NCBI GenBank assembly: GCA_910588045.1
Contig: CAJUPS010000008.1
Location: forward strand, 1 to 64,000
DNA: 64,000 nt
Reading direction: 5' to 3'
Origin: an uncultured Oscillospiraceae bacterium
GTDB lineage: Bacteria > Bacillota > Clostridia > Oscillospirales > Oscillospiraceae
Notes under the pieces: model-generated
Seen by the model: the letters and a program-made list of their open reading frames with translations, nothing else
The model's database searches: none
Told to the model about the DNA's origin: nothing
Program-made: the position numbers and the translations under genes
Part shown: positions 38,171-46,967 of the stretch, in pieces
Layout of the letters: each line of letters begins with the position of its first letter
Numbering within the stretch: position 1 is the stretch's first letter

Positions 38171-38380
38171 AGCGGTCGCTTCGCTTGGCGTTCTCTCCCG
38201 GAAGAGAAGAGAAATGCACCACAGTCCACCCAGGCCCACCAGGGCGTAAATCACCCGGGAGATCACTCCCATCTGCCCGCCGCAGAGGAAGGCTACCAGG
38301 TCCAGTCCAAACAGTCCGATGGTGCCCCAGTTGAGTGCGCCAATCACGACCAGAAGCAGTGCAATCCGATCCAAAACCAT
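38168..38380 (-). CDS. DUF378 membrane protein
   Basis: A 70-residue protein with two membrane helices (about 6-26 and 38-58) and the family signature LLVVIGALNWGTIGLFGLDLVAFL. DUF378 proteins are widespread small inner-membrane proteins without a known role. It is monocistronic; AGGAGGTAAC lies before the ATG. Confidence 0.92.
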   Translation of the reverse strand: MVLDRIALLLVVIGALNWGTIGLFGLDLVAFLCGGQMGVISRVIYALVGLGGLWCISLLFRERTPSEATA

Positions 38381-38464
38381 ATCTGTTACCTCCTTTTTTG
38401 TTGCGAAAGCCGGTCGGCTTACGGAGGTAGTTTTGCCTCTTTATCCGTCGCTATCCATACAAAA

Positions 38465-38501
38465 AATGGGAGCGGTTCATTGACAAGGAACCGCTCCCAT
38501 T
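38465..38501 (-). terminator. Terminator of the GH31 gene
   Basis: AATGGGAGCGGTTC (38465-38478) / GAACCGCTCCCATT (38488-38501). On the minus strand the stem runs directly into TTTTTTG. Confidence 0.93.
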
Positions 38502-38557
38502 GCTCCTGCCGACGTCATCACGTAGCTTGCAGGAAAATATTGGAAAACAAGAGCGCG

Positions 38558-40504
38558 TTACGCCTCCCTGCGCCGTATCACGCAGTGCTCCAGGCCACAC
38601 CGCTTGGTGGAGCCGTCGTCCACGTACTGCTCGTATACGCTGCCGGTGCCCAGCAGCTCCACATCCAGCAAATCCAACTCCGCCGTATTGGCCGCAGGCT
38701 TCCCCACGGGAACCAACTTCCCCTGTCGGATGTAGAACACCACCTGGTTCAGCGGCGCCATCACGGTCCGCTCTCCGGCCCCCACGTTGATGCAGGTAAA
38801 GCCGTCGCTGCCATAGCGCACCTCGGTCATGGGCTCCGGCAGGTAGACGATCCGGCCCTTGGCACCCTGCTCCAAGATCGGCGCAATCATGACGCTCTCC
38901 CCCACCATCAGCTGATCCTCGATCTCTCTGGCCTTCCCGTCCTCCGGGTAATCGAAGGCCAGGGGCTTGATGTACATATTCCGCCGCAGAGCGGCCTTCA
39001 TGAACTCGGAATACAGGTAGGGCAGCAGCCGATAGCGCAGGCTGACAAGGGTGCGGAAGTCCTCCGGCTGACGGAACCGGTAGCACTCCTGATTCTTGGT
39101 GAAAATGGCGGAGTGGTTGCGCATGAGGGGCGTGAAGACGGAAACGGCCAGCCAGCGCAGCAGCAGCTCCCTGTTACTGTTTCCTCCAAAGCCGCCGGTA
39201 TCCGCGCCGGTGTAGAGGAATCCGCACATGTTCAGCGATGGCATATGGTACACGTTCTGCCGCAGCATCTCCCATGTGGAGGCGTTGTCCCCCGTCCAGA
39301 TCCCGCCATACCGGTGGGCCCCGATGTAGGACGAGCGGGAGAACAGCAGATACCGCTTGTCCAGCAGCCGGTCCAGGCCCTCGCCGGAGGCCCGGGTCAT
39401 CATCGCGCCGAAGAGGTTGTGGACCTCGTAGTTGCTCTTCTCCCTGCCGTCGTCCAGGCGGTGGAAGAAGTCCTTGAAGTCCGCAATGTGGCGCTCCGGC
39501 TGATCCGGGTCGCCCCGCTCCACGTCGGGCTTCGTCCCCTTGGCCCGGTACTCCGTGGAGAAAATAGCGGGTTCGTTCATATCATTCCAGAACCCCTCCA
39601 GGCCGCAGTCCGTGTAGATCCTGTACTGCTCCCCGAACCAGGTCCGCACCTCCTCCCGGAGGAAGTCCGGGAAATGGGTCATGCCGGGCCAGACCTCCGC
39701 TTGAAAGTCCGTTCCCTCGTGGTTCTTGCAGAAGAAGCCGCTCCGGACGCCCTCGTCGTACACCCGGTTGCCCGGCTCGATCTTGATTCCTGCGTCCACA
39801 ATGGGCACCAGATGGATCCCCTTCTCCTTCAGTCCGGCCGTATACCCCGCCAGGTCCGGAAAGCGGCGCTTGTTGATGGTGAAATCAATATAGCGGTCCA
39901 TGTAGTCGATGTCCAGGCAGACATAGTCCAGGGGGATGCCCTTCTCCTCGTGCTTGGCGATCACCCGGCTGACGTCCCGCTCCGTCTTATACCCCCAGCG
40001 GCTCTGGCCGTAGCCAAACGCCCACAGGGGCGGCAGGAAGCTCTGTCCGATGACGTGCAGGAACTGCCGGACCACGTCGTAGGCGTTCTCCCCCTCCACA
40101 ACATACAGCCGCAGATCCTGGGACTCGCAGGAGACCGACAGGACGCCATCCCCTCTGCTGTCCATGTCAAACACCACCTTGGCCGGGGTATCGAAGAAAG
40201 CGCCGAAGGCGGTCTCTCCATCCACCACAAAGAAATTGTGGGCGCCGTACATGGAGGGCATATCGTCCTTGTGGTGGGGATCGTCATAGTTGAAGCTGAT
40301 GTATCGGGCACCCCGCTTGTTGATCCCCCGCATGGTCTCCCCCAGGCCGTAGATTATGTCGTCCTCCCCCAGCTGGCAGGAGAAACTCTGGGGCGAGCCC
40401 TTTTTGCGGGTGAAATGGCGGAGCTGCTCATGGTCGCAGAGGGGAACCTGCTCCACCACCGCGAAGGTCTCCACCGGGGTTCCGTAGTGAAACTGCGTTA
40501 TCAT
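38558..40504 (-). CDS. GH31 family alpha-glucosidase
   Basis: A 648-residue glycoside hydrolase of family 31. The nucleophile aspartate is in GFWNDMNEP and the acid/base aspartate in IWTGDNASTWEM. The core also has WAFGYGQSRWGY and LDIDYMD, both typical. There is no signal peptide, so it works in the cytosol on imported alpha-glucosides or oligosaccharides. No sugar transporter or regulator lies beside it. It has its own promoter and terminator. Confidence 0.93.
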   Translation of the reverse strand: MITQFHYGTPVETFAVVEQVPLCDHEQLRHFTRKKGSPQSFSCQLGEDDIIYGLGETMRGINKRGARYISFNYDDPHHKDDMPSMYGAHNFFVVDGETAFGAFFDTPAKVVFDMDSRGDGVLSVSCESQDLRLYVVEGENAYDVVRQFLHVIGQSFLPPLWAFGYGQSRWGYKTERDVSRVIAKHEEKGIPLDYVCLDIDYMDRYIDFTINKRRFPDLAGYTAGLKEKGIHLVPIVDAGIKIEPGNRVYDEGVRSGFFCKNHEGTDFQAEVWPGMTHFPDFLREEVRTWFGEQYRIYTDCGLEGFWNDMNEPAIFSTEYRAKGTKPDVERGDPDQPERHIADFKDFFHRLDDGREKSNYEVHNLFGAMMTRASGEGLDRLLDKRYLLFSRSSYIGAHRYGGIWTGDNASTWEMLRQNVYHMPSLNMCGFLYTGADTGGFGGNSNRELLLRWLAVSVFTPLMRNHSAIFTKNQECYRFRQPEDFRTLVSLRYRLLPYLYSEFMKAALRRNMYIKPLAFDYPEDGKAREIEDQLMVGESVMIAPILEQGAKGRIVYLPEPMTEVRYGSDGFTCINVGAGERTVMAPLNQVVFYIRQGKLVPVGKPAANTAELDLLDVELLGTGSVYEQYVDDGSTKRCGLEHCVIRRREA

Positions 40505-40539
40505 GTATACAACCTCCCTGTTGTGCGTTCATCCCCTGC

Positions 40540-40568
40540 ATTATAACGGAAGTCCGCCCCCCATGCAA
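40540..40568 (-). promoter_or_regulatory. Promoter of the GH31 gene
   Basis: On the minus strand, TTGCAT (40568-40563), 17 bases, TATAAT (40545-40540). Confidence 0.85.
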
Positions 40569-40612
40569 CACAAATCTTTCCGGATTGCCGGATTTTTCTC
40601 CGGCAGGCAAAA

Positions 40613-40641
40613 TGCCGCCCGGGCTTACAGCCCGGGCGGCA
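40613..40641 (-). terminator. Terminator of DUF177-rpmF
   Basis: TGCCGCCCGGGC (40613-40624) / GCCCGGGCGGCA (40630-40641), then TTTTGCC on the minus strand. A second small hairpin, GCCGGA/TCCGGC, follows at about 40587-40604. Confidence 0.88.
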
Positions 40642-40656
40642 GATGGAGCAAATCAA

Positions 40657-40845
40657 TTAGTCCTCCTCAGCGGCGCTCTTGACCTGACGGCCGTTATAAG
40701 TACCGCACTCGGGGCACATTCTGTGGGGCAGGCGCATCGCACCACACTTGGGACAAGGAGTAAGACCGGGCACCTTCAGCTTCCACACGGAAGAGCGGCG
40801 CTTGTCACGTCTCGCCTTGGATACTTTACCCTTAGGGACTGCCAT
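40657..40845 (-). CDS. rpmF: 50S ribosomal protein L32
   Basis: A 62-residue ribosomal protein with the zinc pairs CPKC and CPEC. The N-terminus AVPKGKVSKARRDKRRS is typical, and the acidic tail AAEED is a small extension. It lies 34 bases after the DUF177 gene, a layout seen across Bacteria, so the two are co-transcribed from the promoter at 41408-41436. Confidence 0.97.
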   Translation of the reverse strand: MAVPKGKVSKARRDKRRSSVWKLKVPGLTPCPKCGAMRLPHRMCPECGTYNGRQVKSAAEED

Positions 40846-40879
40846 GATGACACCTCCTATATATCTGAATTTTTATTTC

Positions 40880-41380
40880 TTAGTCGTCTCTCTCCAGAAG
40901 CTGCGCCAGCACCGCCAATCGGGGGTCCACCTGCTTTTGGCAGGTACAGCTCCCTTGGTTGAGATCGACGCCGCAGCCGGGGCAGATCCCCTTGCAGTCC
41001 TCCGAACAGAGTGTCTTCGTGTCCATCTCCAGGATGAACGCCGTCCGGGCCAGGTCGCCCACATCGACGCATCCGTCCTCCAGGACGACAATGTCGTCGT
41101 TGTCCTCGCTCTCCACGCTCTCCGCCAGCGCGTATTCGCACCGGACGGAGCGGGGGTCGTCAAAGGACTTCAGGCACCGGTCGCAAACGGACTGCAAGGT
41201 CGAGCTCGCCGTGAAGGACAGGAGCAGCATCCCCGCAATATTCCGCACCTCGCCGGTTACCACCACCGGGTTCTGTGCGGGATACAGGCCGCCGAAGTCC
41301 ACATCGGACAGATCCAGGTCAAACTGGAAGGCTATCCGCTCTCCGGGGGCGTTGATGATCCTCTGTACATTCAAAAGCAT
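40880..41380 (-). CDS. DUF177 family protein (YceD), rRNA accumulation protein
   Basis: A 166-residue protein of the YceD/DUF177 family. Cysteine pairs are seen in VCDRCL and in CSEDCKGICPGCG, with CTC after them, suggesting a zinc site. Members are linked to 23S rRNA accumulation and always sit next to rpmF. The ATG at 41380 has GAGGTG upstream and follows a perfect promoter; an in-frame extension to 41605 crosses that promoter and is rejected. Confidence 0.92.
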   Translation of the reverse strand: MLLNVQRIINAPGERIAFQFDLDLSDVDFGGLYPAQNPVVVTGEVRNIAGMLLLSFTASSTLQSVCDRCLKSFDDPRSVRCEYALAESVESEDNDDIVVLEDGCVDVGDLARTAFILEMDTKTLCSEDCKGICPGCGVDLNQGSCTCQKQVDPRLAVLAQLLERDD

Positions 41381-41407
41381 GGCGCACCTCACAAAGACAC
41401 GAATAGT

Positions 41408-41436
41408 ATTATAGTGGATTACAGCCGGAATGTCAA
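41408..41436 (-). promoter_or_regulatory. Consensus promoter of DUF177-rpmF
   Basis: On the minus strand, TTGACA (41436-41431), 17 bases, TATAAT (41413-41408): a perfect sigma-A promoter. Confidence 0.95.
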
Positions 41437-41474
41437 ATACTTTTTTCCAAATTTCCGCAAAAATTTTGGATTTT

Positions 41475-41933
41475 TCAGTATGCCAGCTTTTCCTCGGTCC
41501 AGTCCTGGATGATCCCACTGTAGTAGGCGCACTGCTCCTTCGCCAGGGAGACCTCAAGGTTGATATAATTCCCGCACTCCACGGGGCTCTTCCCCGGCAT
41601 CTCACCCTCGAAGGCCGCCCCGGCGGCGAAGGTCTCCTTCACCAGCTCCACGGCGTCCGCCTCACTGAGCTTCCGGCTGTCGAAGAGGAAGTAGAACCCG
41701 GTCTGACAGCCCATGGGGCCGAAGTAGATCACGGCGTCCTTGGCCCGCCCGTTCCGGAGCAGCGTGGCGATGATATGCTCCACGGAGTGCATCTCCGCGT
41801 TGGTCAGCAGGTCCCCGGTGTTGGGCTTCTTGAAGCGGAGGTCGAAGGTGACGACCTCCCCGTCCCGGCGGGAGAGGTACATGCCGGGGACCAGCTTGTT
41901 GTGGTCCACCTGAAAACTGGCGATGCGTTCCAT
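41475..41933 (-). CDS. luxS: S-ribosylhomocysteine lyase LuxS
   Basis: A 152-residue enzyme of the activated methyl cycle. It cleaves S-ribosylhomocysteine to homocysteine and DPD, the precursor of autoinducer 2. The metal ligands are the histidines in HSVEH (residues 49 and 53) and the cysteine in ECGNY; the catalytic cysteine lies in GPMGCQTGFY. It lies 22 bases after the DEAD-box helicase gene on the same strand, probably one transcript. No pfs/mtnN is in the window. Confidence 0.97.
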   Translation of the reverse strand: MERIASFQVDHNKLVPGMYLSRRDGEVVTFDLRFKKPNTGDLLTNAEMHSVEHIIATLLRNGRAKDAVIYFGPMGCQTGFYFLFDSRKLSEADAVELVKETFAAGAAFEGEMPGKSPVECGNYINLEVSLAKEQCAYYSGIIQDWTEEKLAY

Positions 41934-41955
41934 GTTGGTTTCCTCCTGATGATTT

Positions 41956-43482
41956 CTATTTCGTCTTTCCCCGTGTCCGGTTGCGGTTCCCGCCCCGCCG
42001 TCCGTCGGCGAAGGCCGCCAGGCGGCCCATCCGGGGCGGGTCGGAGGTGATCTTCCGCATCACCGGCCTGGGCGGCACGGGGGGATAGGTAGCCTTGGGG
42101 TGCTCGATCTTGATGATGACCGGTTCCTCGTCTGCGGCAGCGGGCCGGACCGGTCTCCCCGGCTTTGCGGCCTTTGGCGCGGGGGGCACCGGCACAGGCC
42201 GCGGGGCCTTCAAACCGGGCTGCGGCGGCAGGGGCGCCCGGGGCGCCCTGAGGGGCGGCTCCGCCGGAGGGGGCGGCGCCTTCTGCGCCTGCTGGCGCTG
42301 GGCCCTTGGTGGTCTGGGCTCCCGCTGCTTCTTGGGCGTCAGCTCGAAGATCTCCATGGGCCAGGGGTGATTCTCCACTACCGGGACCTGTTTCTTGATG
42401 AGCTTTTCGATGTCCTTGAGGTAGGCCAGCTCGTCCACGTTGCAGAAGCTGATGGCAACTCCCCCTCGGCCCGCCCGGCCCGTGCGCCCGATGCGGTGGA
42501 CGTAGGTCTCCGGCACGTTGGGCAGCTCGTAGTTCACCACCGCCGCCAGCTCGTTGACGTCAATGCCCCGGGCCGCGATGTCGGTGGCCACCAGTACCCG
42601 GATGGCCCCGCTCTTAAAGCTGTCCAGGGCCTTGATCCGGGCGCTCTGCCCCTTGTTGCCGTGGATGGCCATGGCGGCGATGCCCGCACGGCCCAGCTCC
42701 TTCACCACCCGGTCCGCACCGTGCTTGGTGTTGGTAAACACCAGGACGCTGTCCAGGCTCTCGTCCTGCAACACATGCTGGAGCAGGAATTTCTTGTTGC
42801 CCTTGTCCACCTTGTAGAGCCTCTGCTCGATGGCCTCCACCGTGGAGGACTGGGGCGTCACCTCCACCCGGACGGGGTTGACGAGGATGGTCCGGGACAG
42901 CTCGGCGATCTCCTGCGGCATGGTGGCGGAGAAGAGCAGGGTCTGCCGCTTCTCCGGCAGACGGGCGATCACCTTCCGCACGTCGTGGATAAAGCCCATG
43001 TCCAGCATCCGGTCCGCCTCGTCGAGGACGAAGGTCTCAATGCCGGAGAGGTCGATGTGTCCCTGATTGCACAGGTCGTTGAGCCGCCCGGGGGTAGCCA
43101 CCAGGATGTCCACGCCCCTCTCCAGGGCCTCCACCTGGGGCGCCTGCCCCACGCCGCCGAAGATAACGGTATGGCGCAGCTCCAGGTACTTGCCGTACTG
43201 ATCGAAGCTCTCTTTGATTTGCAAAGCCAATTCCCTCGTGGGCGTCAGCACCAGAGCGCGGATCGGCGTGTGCCGCTTGCTGACGTGGCCGTGGAGCCGC
43301 TGGAGAATGGGAATGGCGAAGGCGGCGGTCTTACCGGTGCCGGTCTGGGCACAGCCGATGAGGTCCCGGCCCTTCAGTACCGGCGGGATCGCCTGGGCCT
43401 GGATCGGAGAGGGCCGGACGTAGCCCAGCTCGTCTACTGCGTCCAGAAGCGCAGGAAGTAAGTTCAGTTGTTGAAATGTCAT
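41956..43482 (-). CDS. DEAD-box RNA helicase (RhlE/CshA type)
   Basis: A 508-residue helicase that remodels RNA. The Q motif GYVRPSPIQAQAIP, Walker A AQTGTGKT, VLDEADRML, SAT and HRIGRTGRAGRGG are all in order. After residue 375 the tail changes to a low-complexity stretch rich in Pro, Ala and Arg, ending NRNRTRGKTK, which should bind RNA non-specifically. It heads a probable operon with luxS. Confidence 0.95.
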   Translation of the reverse strand: MTFQQLNLLPALLDAVDELGYVRPSPIQAQAIPPVLKGRDLIGCAQTGTGKTAAFAIPILQRLHGHVSKRHTPIRALVLTPTRELALQIKESFDQYGKYLELRHTVIFGGVGQAPQVEALERGVDILVATPGRLNDLCNQGHIDLSGIETFVLDEADRMLDMGFIHDVRKVIARLPEKRQTLLFSATMPQEIAELSRTILVNPVRVEVTPQSSTVEAIEQRLYKVDKGNKKFLLQHVLQDESLDSVLVFTNTKHGADRVVKELGRAGIAAMAIHGNKGQSARIKALDSFKSGAIRVLVATDIAARGIDVNELAAVVNYELPNVPETYVHRIGRTGRAGRGGVAISFCNVDELAYLKDIEKLIKKQVPVVENHPWPMEIFELTPKKQREPRPPRAQRQQAQKAPPPPAEPPLRAPRAPLPPQPGLKAPRPVPVPPAPKAAKPGRPVRPAAADEEPVIIKIEHPKATYPPVPPRPVMRKITSDPPRMGRLAAFADGRRGGNRNRTRGKTK

Positions 43483-43528
43483 GGTATTCCTTTATTCAAT
43501 AGATTTGCGCGGATGCACGCTTCGGCTT

Positions 43529-43557
43529 ATTATAAACGGTTTTCCGGAAAAAAGCAA
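43529..43557 (-). promoter_or_regulatory. Promoter of the DEAD-box/luxS unit
   Basis: On the minus strand, TTGCTT (43557-43552), 17 bases, TATAAT (43534-43529). Confidence 0.8.
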
Positions 43558-43591
43558 TCCCTTCGGGCAAAAATCGTGATACCGGCGGGTA

Positions 43592-43621
43592 TTGACGTTT
43601 TTCTGCCGTTTGTGCTATGAT
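43592..43621 (+). promoter_or_regulatory. Promoter of the yjdF riboswitch transcript
   Basis: TTGACG (43592-43597), 18 bases ending TGC, then TATGAT (43616-43621), an extended -10 promoter. Confidence 0.85.
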
Positions 43622-43627
43622 GAACCC

Positions 43628-43736
43628 GGCAAGGATAAAAACACGTCCCGGTCGGTAGTCCGGGAGCGGCGGTATGCCGTCAGTAGCCTTCCTCCTTTGG
43701 TCGTCCGTTCCTTGCGGCAGCATATAAAAGGAGGAA
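43628..43736 (+). promoter_or_regulatory. yjdF-type riboswitch with ribosome-binding-site sequestration
   Basis: The leader between promoter and yjdF-like gene holds CCCGGCAAGGATAAAAACACG, typical of the yjdF RNA motif, as I recall it. Its GCAAGG pairs with CCTTGC near 43710-43715, and internal hairpins include TCCCGG/CCGGGA and ACGGCATACC-type pairing. TTCCTCCTTT (43689-43698) is a perfect 10-base complement of AAAGGAGGAA (43727-43736), the ribosome binding site. This fits translational control. The class is known to bind azaaromatic compounds. Confidence 0.85.
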
Positions 43737-43743
43737 TCTGAGC

Positions 43744-44163
43744 ATGGAAACTGCGACAAGCAAGCTGACGGTACTTTTCGACCCGCCCTTCTGGGTCGGA
43801 CTGTTCGAGCGGGAGAGCGGGGGCCGGTACGAGGCGTGCCGGGTGGTGTTCGGGGCAGAGCCCCGGGACTCTGAGGTCTACGCCTACATCCTGGACCGCT
43901 ACGGCCAGCTGGACTTCTCCCCCGGACTTCCGTCGGAAGGGACCGGGGAGCGAACGTGCAGCCCCAAGCGCGCCCAGCGGCTGGCCCGGCAGCAGACCCA
44001 GTGCACCGGCATAGGCACCAAGGCCCAGCAGGCGCTCCAGCTCCAGCGGGAGCAGAACAAGCAGGAGCGCCGCGCCCTCTCCCGGGAAGCCCGGGAGGCG
44101 GAGGAGACCCGCCGTCTCCGGCTGCGCCAGGAGAAGCGGCGGGAGAAGCACCGGGGGCATTGA
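43744..44163 (+). CDS. yjdF: YjdF family protein (DUF2992)
   Basis: A 139-residue protein of the YjdF/DUF2992 family. LTVLFDPPFWVGLFERESGGRYEACRVVFGAEPRDSEVYAYIL is the conserved N-terminal half. The C-terminal half is a highly charged Arg/Gln/Glu helix. The molecular role is unknown; the family is usually controlled by the yjdF riboswitch, as here, and is thought to protect against planar aromatic toxins. It is monocistronic. Confidence 0.92.
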   Translation: METATSKLTVLFDPPFWVGLFERESGGRYEACRVVFGAEPRDSEVYAYILDRYGQLDFSPGLPSEGTGERTCSPKRAQRLARQQTQCTGIGTKAQQALQLQREQNKQERRALSREAREAEETRRLRLRQEKRREKHRGH

Positions 44164-44264
44164 CGGTTTCCAAAAGCGGGAGAGACGGCGACGCTCTCCC
44201 GTTTTCCCGGCACTTTTCAGACAAATTTGCTATATTGTGAGAAAGCAAAAGGAGGACTGCCACC

Positions 44265-45287
44265 ATGCTGTATTTCCGCAACGACTACGGCGCAGGCGCA
44301 CACCCGGCCGTACTGGAGGCGCTGATCAAGACCAACCTGGAGCTGACCCCGGGCTACGGGACCGACCCGTACTGCCGCAAGGCGGAGGAGACCGTCCGGG
44401 GGCTGTGCGGCGCGCCCGACGCCGCCGTCCACTTTCTGGTGGGCGGCACCCAGGTGAACAAGACGGCCATCTCCGCGTTTCTGCGCCCCTATGAGGCGGT
44501 GGTCGCCGCCGCCAGCGGGCACATCTGCGTCCACGAGGCCGGGGCCGTGGAACAGGACGGCCACAAAATTCTCACCGTCCCCTCCTCCGACGGCAAGCTG
44601 TCCCCGGCTCTGCTGCGGGAGGCCGCAGGCGGAGTGGTAAACGAGCACACCACCGTCCCCCGGCTGGCCTACCTCTCCAACACCACCGAGCTGGGCACGG
44701 TCTACACCCGGGAAGAGCTGCGGGCGCTGCGGACGGCCTGCGACGAATTGGGCCTGCTGCTCTACTGCGACGGGGCCCGCCTGGGCAGCGCCATGGACGC
44801 GGGCGGCACCTCCCTCGCGGACTACGGGGAGACTTGCGACGCCTTCACCATCGGCGGCACCAAGAACGGCCTGCTCTTCGGGGAGGCGCTGGTAATCGTG
44901 AACCCCGCCCTCCAGCCCTGTTTCCGCAACTGCATGAAGCAGCAGGGGGCCATGCTGGCCAAGGGGCGGCTGTTGGGGGTGCAGTTTGATACCATTCTCC
45001 GGGAGGGCCTATATCTGGGGCTTGCCTCCCATGCCAACCGGCAGGCAAAACGTCTGGCGTCGGGGCTGGAGAACCAGGGGATTTCCCTGCTGGTCCCGGC
45101 TGAGAGCAACCAGGTGTTCCCTGTTTTCCCGGACGGCGCGGTGGAGGCGCTGGGGGAGCATGTCGAATTTGAGGTGGAGCGAAAAATCGACCCGTCCCAC
45201 ACCTGCATCCGATTCGTCACGGCGTGGCACACGGCGGAGGAGGATGTGGACGCGCTGCTGGAGCTGACCGGACGGTTGATGAAATAG
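44265..45287 (+). CDS. Low-specificity L-threonine aldolase-type PLP enzyme
   Basis: A 340-residue fold-type I PLP enzyme. The start reads FRNDYGAGAHP where classic enzymes have SD-T-P. The cofactor lysine is in IGGTKNGLLFG, and LYCDGARLGSAM holds the aspartate that pairs with the pyridine nitrogen. It should split L-threonine or allo-threonine into glycine and acetaldehyde. An extended -10 (TGCTATATT) lies just upstream and a hairpin follows the stop. Confidence 0.9.
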   Translation: MLYFRNDYGAGAHPAVLEALIKTNLELTPGYGTDPYCRKAEETVRGLCGAPDAAVHFLVGGTQVNKTAISAFLRPYEAVVAAASGHICVHEAGAVEQDGHKILTVPSSDGKLSPALLREAAGGVVNEHTTVPRLAYLSNTTELGTVYTREELRALRTACDELGLLLYCDGARLGSAMDAGGTSLADYGETCDAFTIGGTKNGLLFGEALVIVNPALQPCFRNCMKQQGAMLAKGRLLGVQFDTILREGLYLGLASHANRQAKRLASGLENQGISLLVPAESNQVFPVFPDGAVEALGEHVEFEVERKIDPSHTCIRFVTAWHTAEEDVDALLELTGRLMK

Positions 45288-45290
45288 AGC

Positions 45291-45314
45291 GAGGGCGGCA
45301 GAAATGCCGCCCTC
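45291..45314 (+). terminator. Hairpin after the threonine aldolase gene
   Basis: GAGGGCGGCA (45291-45300) / TGCCGCCCTC (45305-45314) with a GAAA loop, followed by TAAAAATTTT. The U-run is offset. Confidence 0.7.
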
Positions 45315-45405
45315 TAAAAATTTTCCCGCTGTCCATGTGATAATCTCCCCTCCTCCGGTGTTATATGGTTGAGGGCCTCAAACAATCCGAGAAGGAAGTG
45401 ACGCA

Positions 45406-45873
45406 ATGACCGCCAGTCAGCTATCCGAACTGTTCGCCCACTACGGGGACGACATATACCGCTTCGCCTACAGCTACACCCGGCACCGCTCGGACGCGGA
45501 GGACGTATGCCAGAGCGTATTCTGCCGCCTGGCGGAGGGCGGGACAGAGCTGATGCCAGGAAAAGAAAAAGCCTGGCTGCTGCAATGCGCCGCCAACGCC
45601 TGCAAGAACCGCTTCCGGTTCCTGCGGCGGTGGGAGAGCGTGCCGCTGGAGGAGGCGGAGGCCATCCCCGACGAGAGCAGTCGGGCGGTGCTGGAGGCCG
45701 TGCTGTCCCTTCCCGAGAAATACCGGGCCCCGGTGCACCTGTACTACTACGAGGGCTACAGCCAGAAGGAGATCGCGGACATCCTGGGTCTGAGCCTGAC
45801 GGCGGTACAGACCAGGATGCAGCGGGCCCGCACCATGCTGAAGGAGGTATTGAGCGATGAGATCACATTATAG
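45406..45873 (+). CDS. ECF-type RNA polymerase sigma factor
   Basis: A 155-residue sigma factor. Region 2 reads YRFAYSYTRHRSDAEDVCQSVFCRL. Region 4 reads LPEKYRAPVHLYYYEGYSQKEIADILGLSLTAVQTRMQRARTML. Its stop overlaps the start of the anti-sigma gene by 17 bases, the same arrangement as the pair at 18.5 kb but on the other strand. The two sigma factors differ clearly in sequence. Confidence 0.9.
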   Translation: MTASQLSELFAHYGDDIYRFAYSYTRHRSDAEDVCQSVFCRLAEGGTELMPGKEKAWLLQCAANACKNRFRFLRRWESVPLEEAEAIPDESSRAVLEAVLSLPEKYRAPVHLYYYEGYSQKEIADILGLSLTAVQTRMQRARTMLKEVLSDEITL

Positions 45874-46891
45874 GCAGGCCATGGATTCCCTGTCCCTCTC
45901 CCCCGAGGCCGACGCCCGCATCCGGGAGAAGCTGCGCCCCTCCAAGCGGCGCATACGCCTCCGCCCCGCAGTCGTTGCAGCGGCGGCGGTGCTGGTCCTG
46001 ATCCTGGGAACCACGGCGATGGCCAGCGGCATCTTCTACCACGACATCCCGGACGCCATTGCACAGAGCCTTGAGCCAATCCAGCTGAGCAGCACCAGCC
46101 AGGGTATTACCATGACCGTCCAGTCCGCCACCGTGGAGGACGGTATGTTCACGGCCTATATCACCATGCAGGATGAGCAGGACGGAGAACGGCTGTCCCA
46201 GGGGGTGGACTTCTACGACAGCTACCGGATCAACACGCCCTATCGCGCCAGCGAGGTCCTCAGCGGCTACCGGCCGTTGGGCTACGACGAGCAGAGCGGC
46301 TCCTATGGCTTCCTGGTCCAGATTCAGGCAAAGGACGAAAATGGACGGACGCTGGATTTCTCCAAGGACAAATTCACCTTCTCCGTCCGACAGCTGATGT
46401 TGGGGCAGACGAAAAGCGAGCCGGAGCTGTTCCTGGATTGGTCCTCCCTGCCCATGGAACCTCAGACCGAGCAAAAATACTGTCTCGGCGTCTCGCACCA
46501 GGAGGGCTATGAGAAGCCGCAGCGATACCCTGACGGCACAGCGGACTTTCTCTGCCCCGGGACCATGGACGTTCCGGTCACGGACGGCGTCGCCATCACC
46601 GCCGGAGGATTCCTGGACGGCAAGCTCCACCTGCTGCTGCGCTATGACAATTATGGTCCGGATAACCACGGCTGGCTGAATCTGATCTCTCCGGACGATG
46701 GCCGGGAGGATATAACCAAGTGCGTCTCCATGAATTATCGGGAGGAGGACGGCAGCAAATACAACGAGCTGATCTACGACGTCACCCCCGAGGACCTGGA
46801 GGGCCGTACCCTGTCCGGCAGGTTTACCACCGGCGGCTACCTGCTGAACGGGGACTGGAAGGTGACCTTCTCCCTGACGGAAGAGTCGTAA
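45857..46891 (+). CDS. DUF4179-type anti-sigma factor
   Basis: A 344-residue membrane protein. A short cytoplasmic part with LRPSKRRIRLRP is followed by one helix (about 37-60) and a large outside domain. That domain begins in the DUF4179 style (LSSTSQGITMTVQSATVEDGMFTAYITMQ). It would restrain the sigma factor encoded just upstream. The outside domain differs strongly from that of the 17452-18507 protein, so each pair probably senses its own cue. Confidence 0.85.
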   Translation: MRSHYRQAMDSLSLSPEADARIREKLRPSKRRIRLRPAVVAAAAVLVLILGTTAMASGIFYHDIPDAIAQSLEPIQLSSTSQGITMTVQSATVEDGMFTAYITMQDEQDGERLSQGVDFYDSYRINTPYRASEVLSGYRPLGYDEQSGSYGFLVQIQAKDENGRTLDFSKDKFTFSVRQLMLGQTKSEPELFLDWSSLPMEPQTEQKYCLGVSHQEGYEKPQRYPDGTADFLCPGTMDVPVTDGVAITAGGFLDGKLHLLLRYDNYGPDNHGWLNLISPDDGREDITKCVSMNYREEDGSKYNELIYDVTPEDLEGRTLSGRFTTGGYLLNGDWKVTFSLTEES

Positions 46892-46907
46892 TGTTCACAA
46901 AATTCTG

Positions 46908-46936
46908 TTGATTTGCCCGATACTCCGTGGTATAGT
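46908..46936 (+). promoter_or_regulatory. Promoter of the serine hydrolase gene
   Basis: TTGATT (46908-46913), 17 bases, TATAGT (46931-46936). Confidence 0.85.
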
Positions 46937-46967
46937 GGCTCAATAACAACACCAAGGAGTGTCCGCC

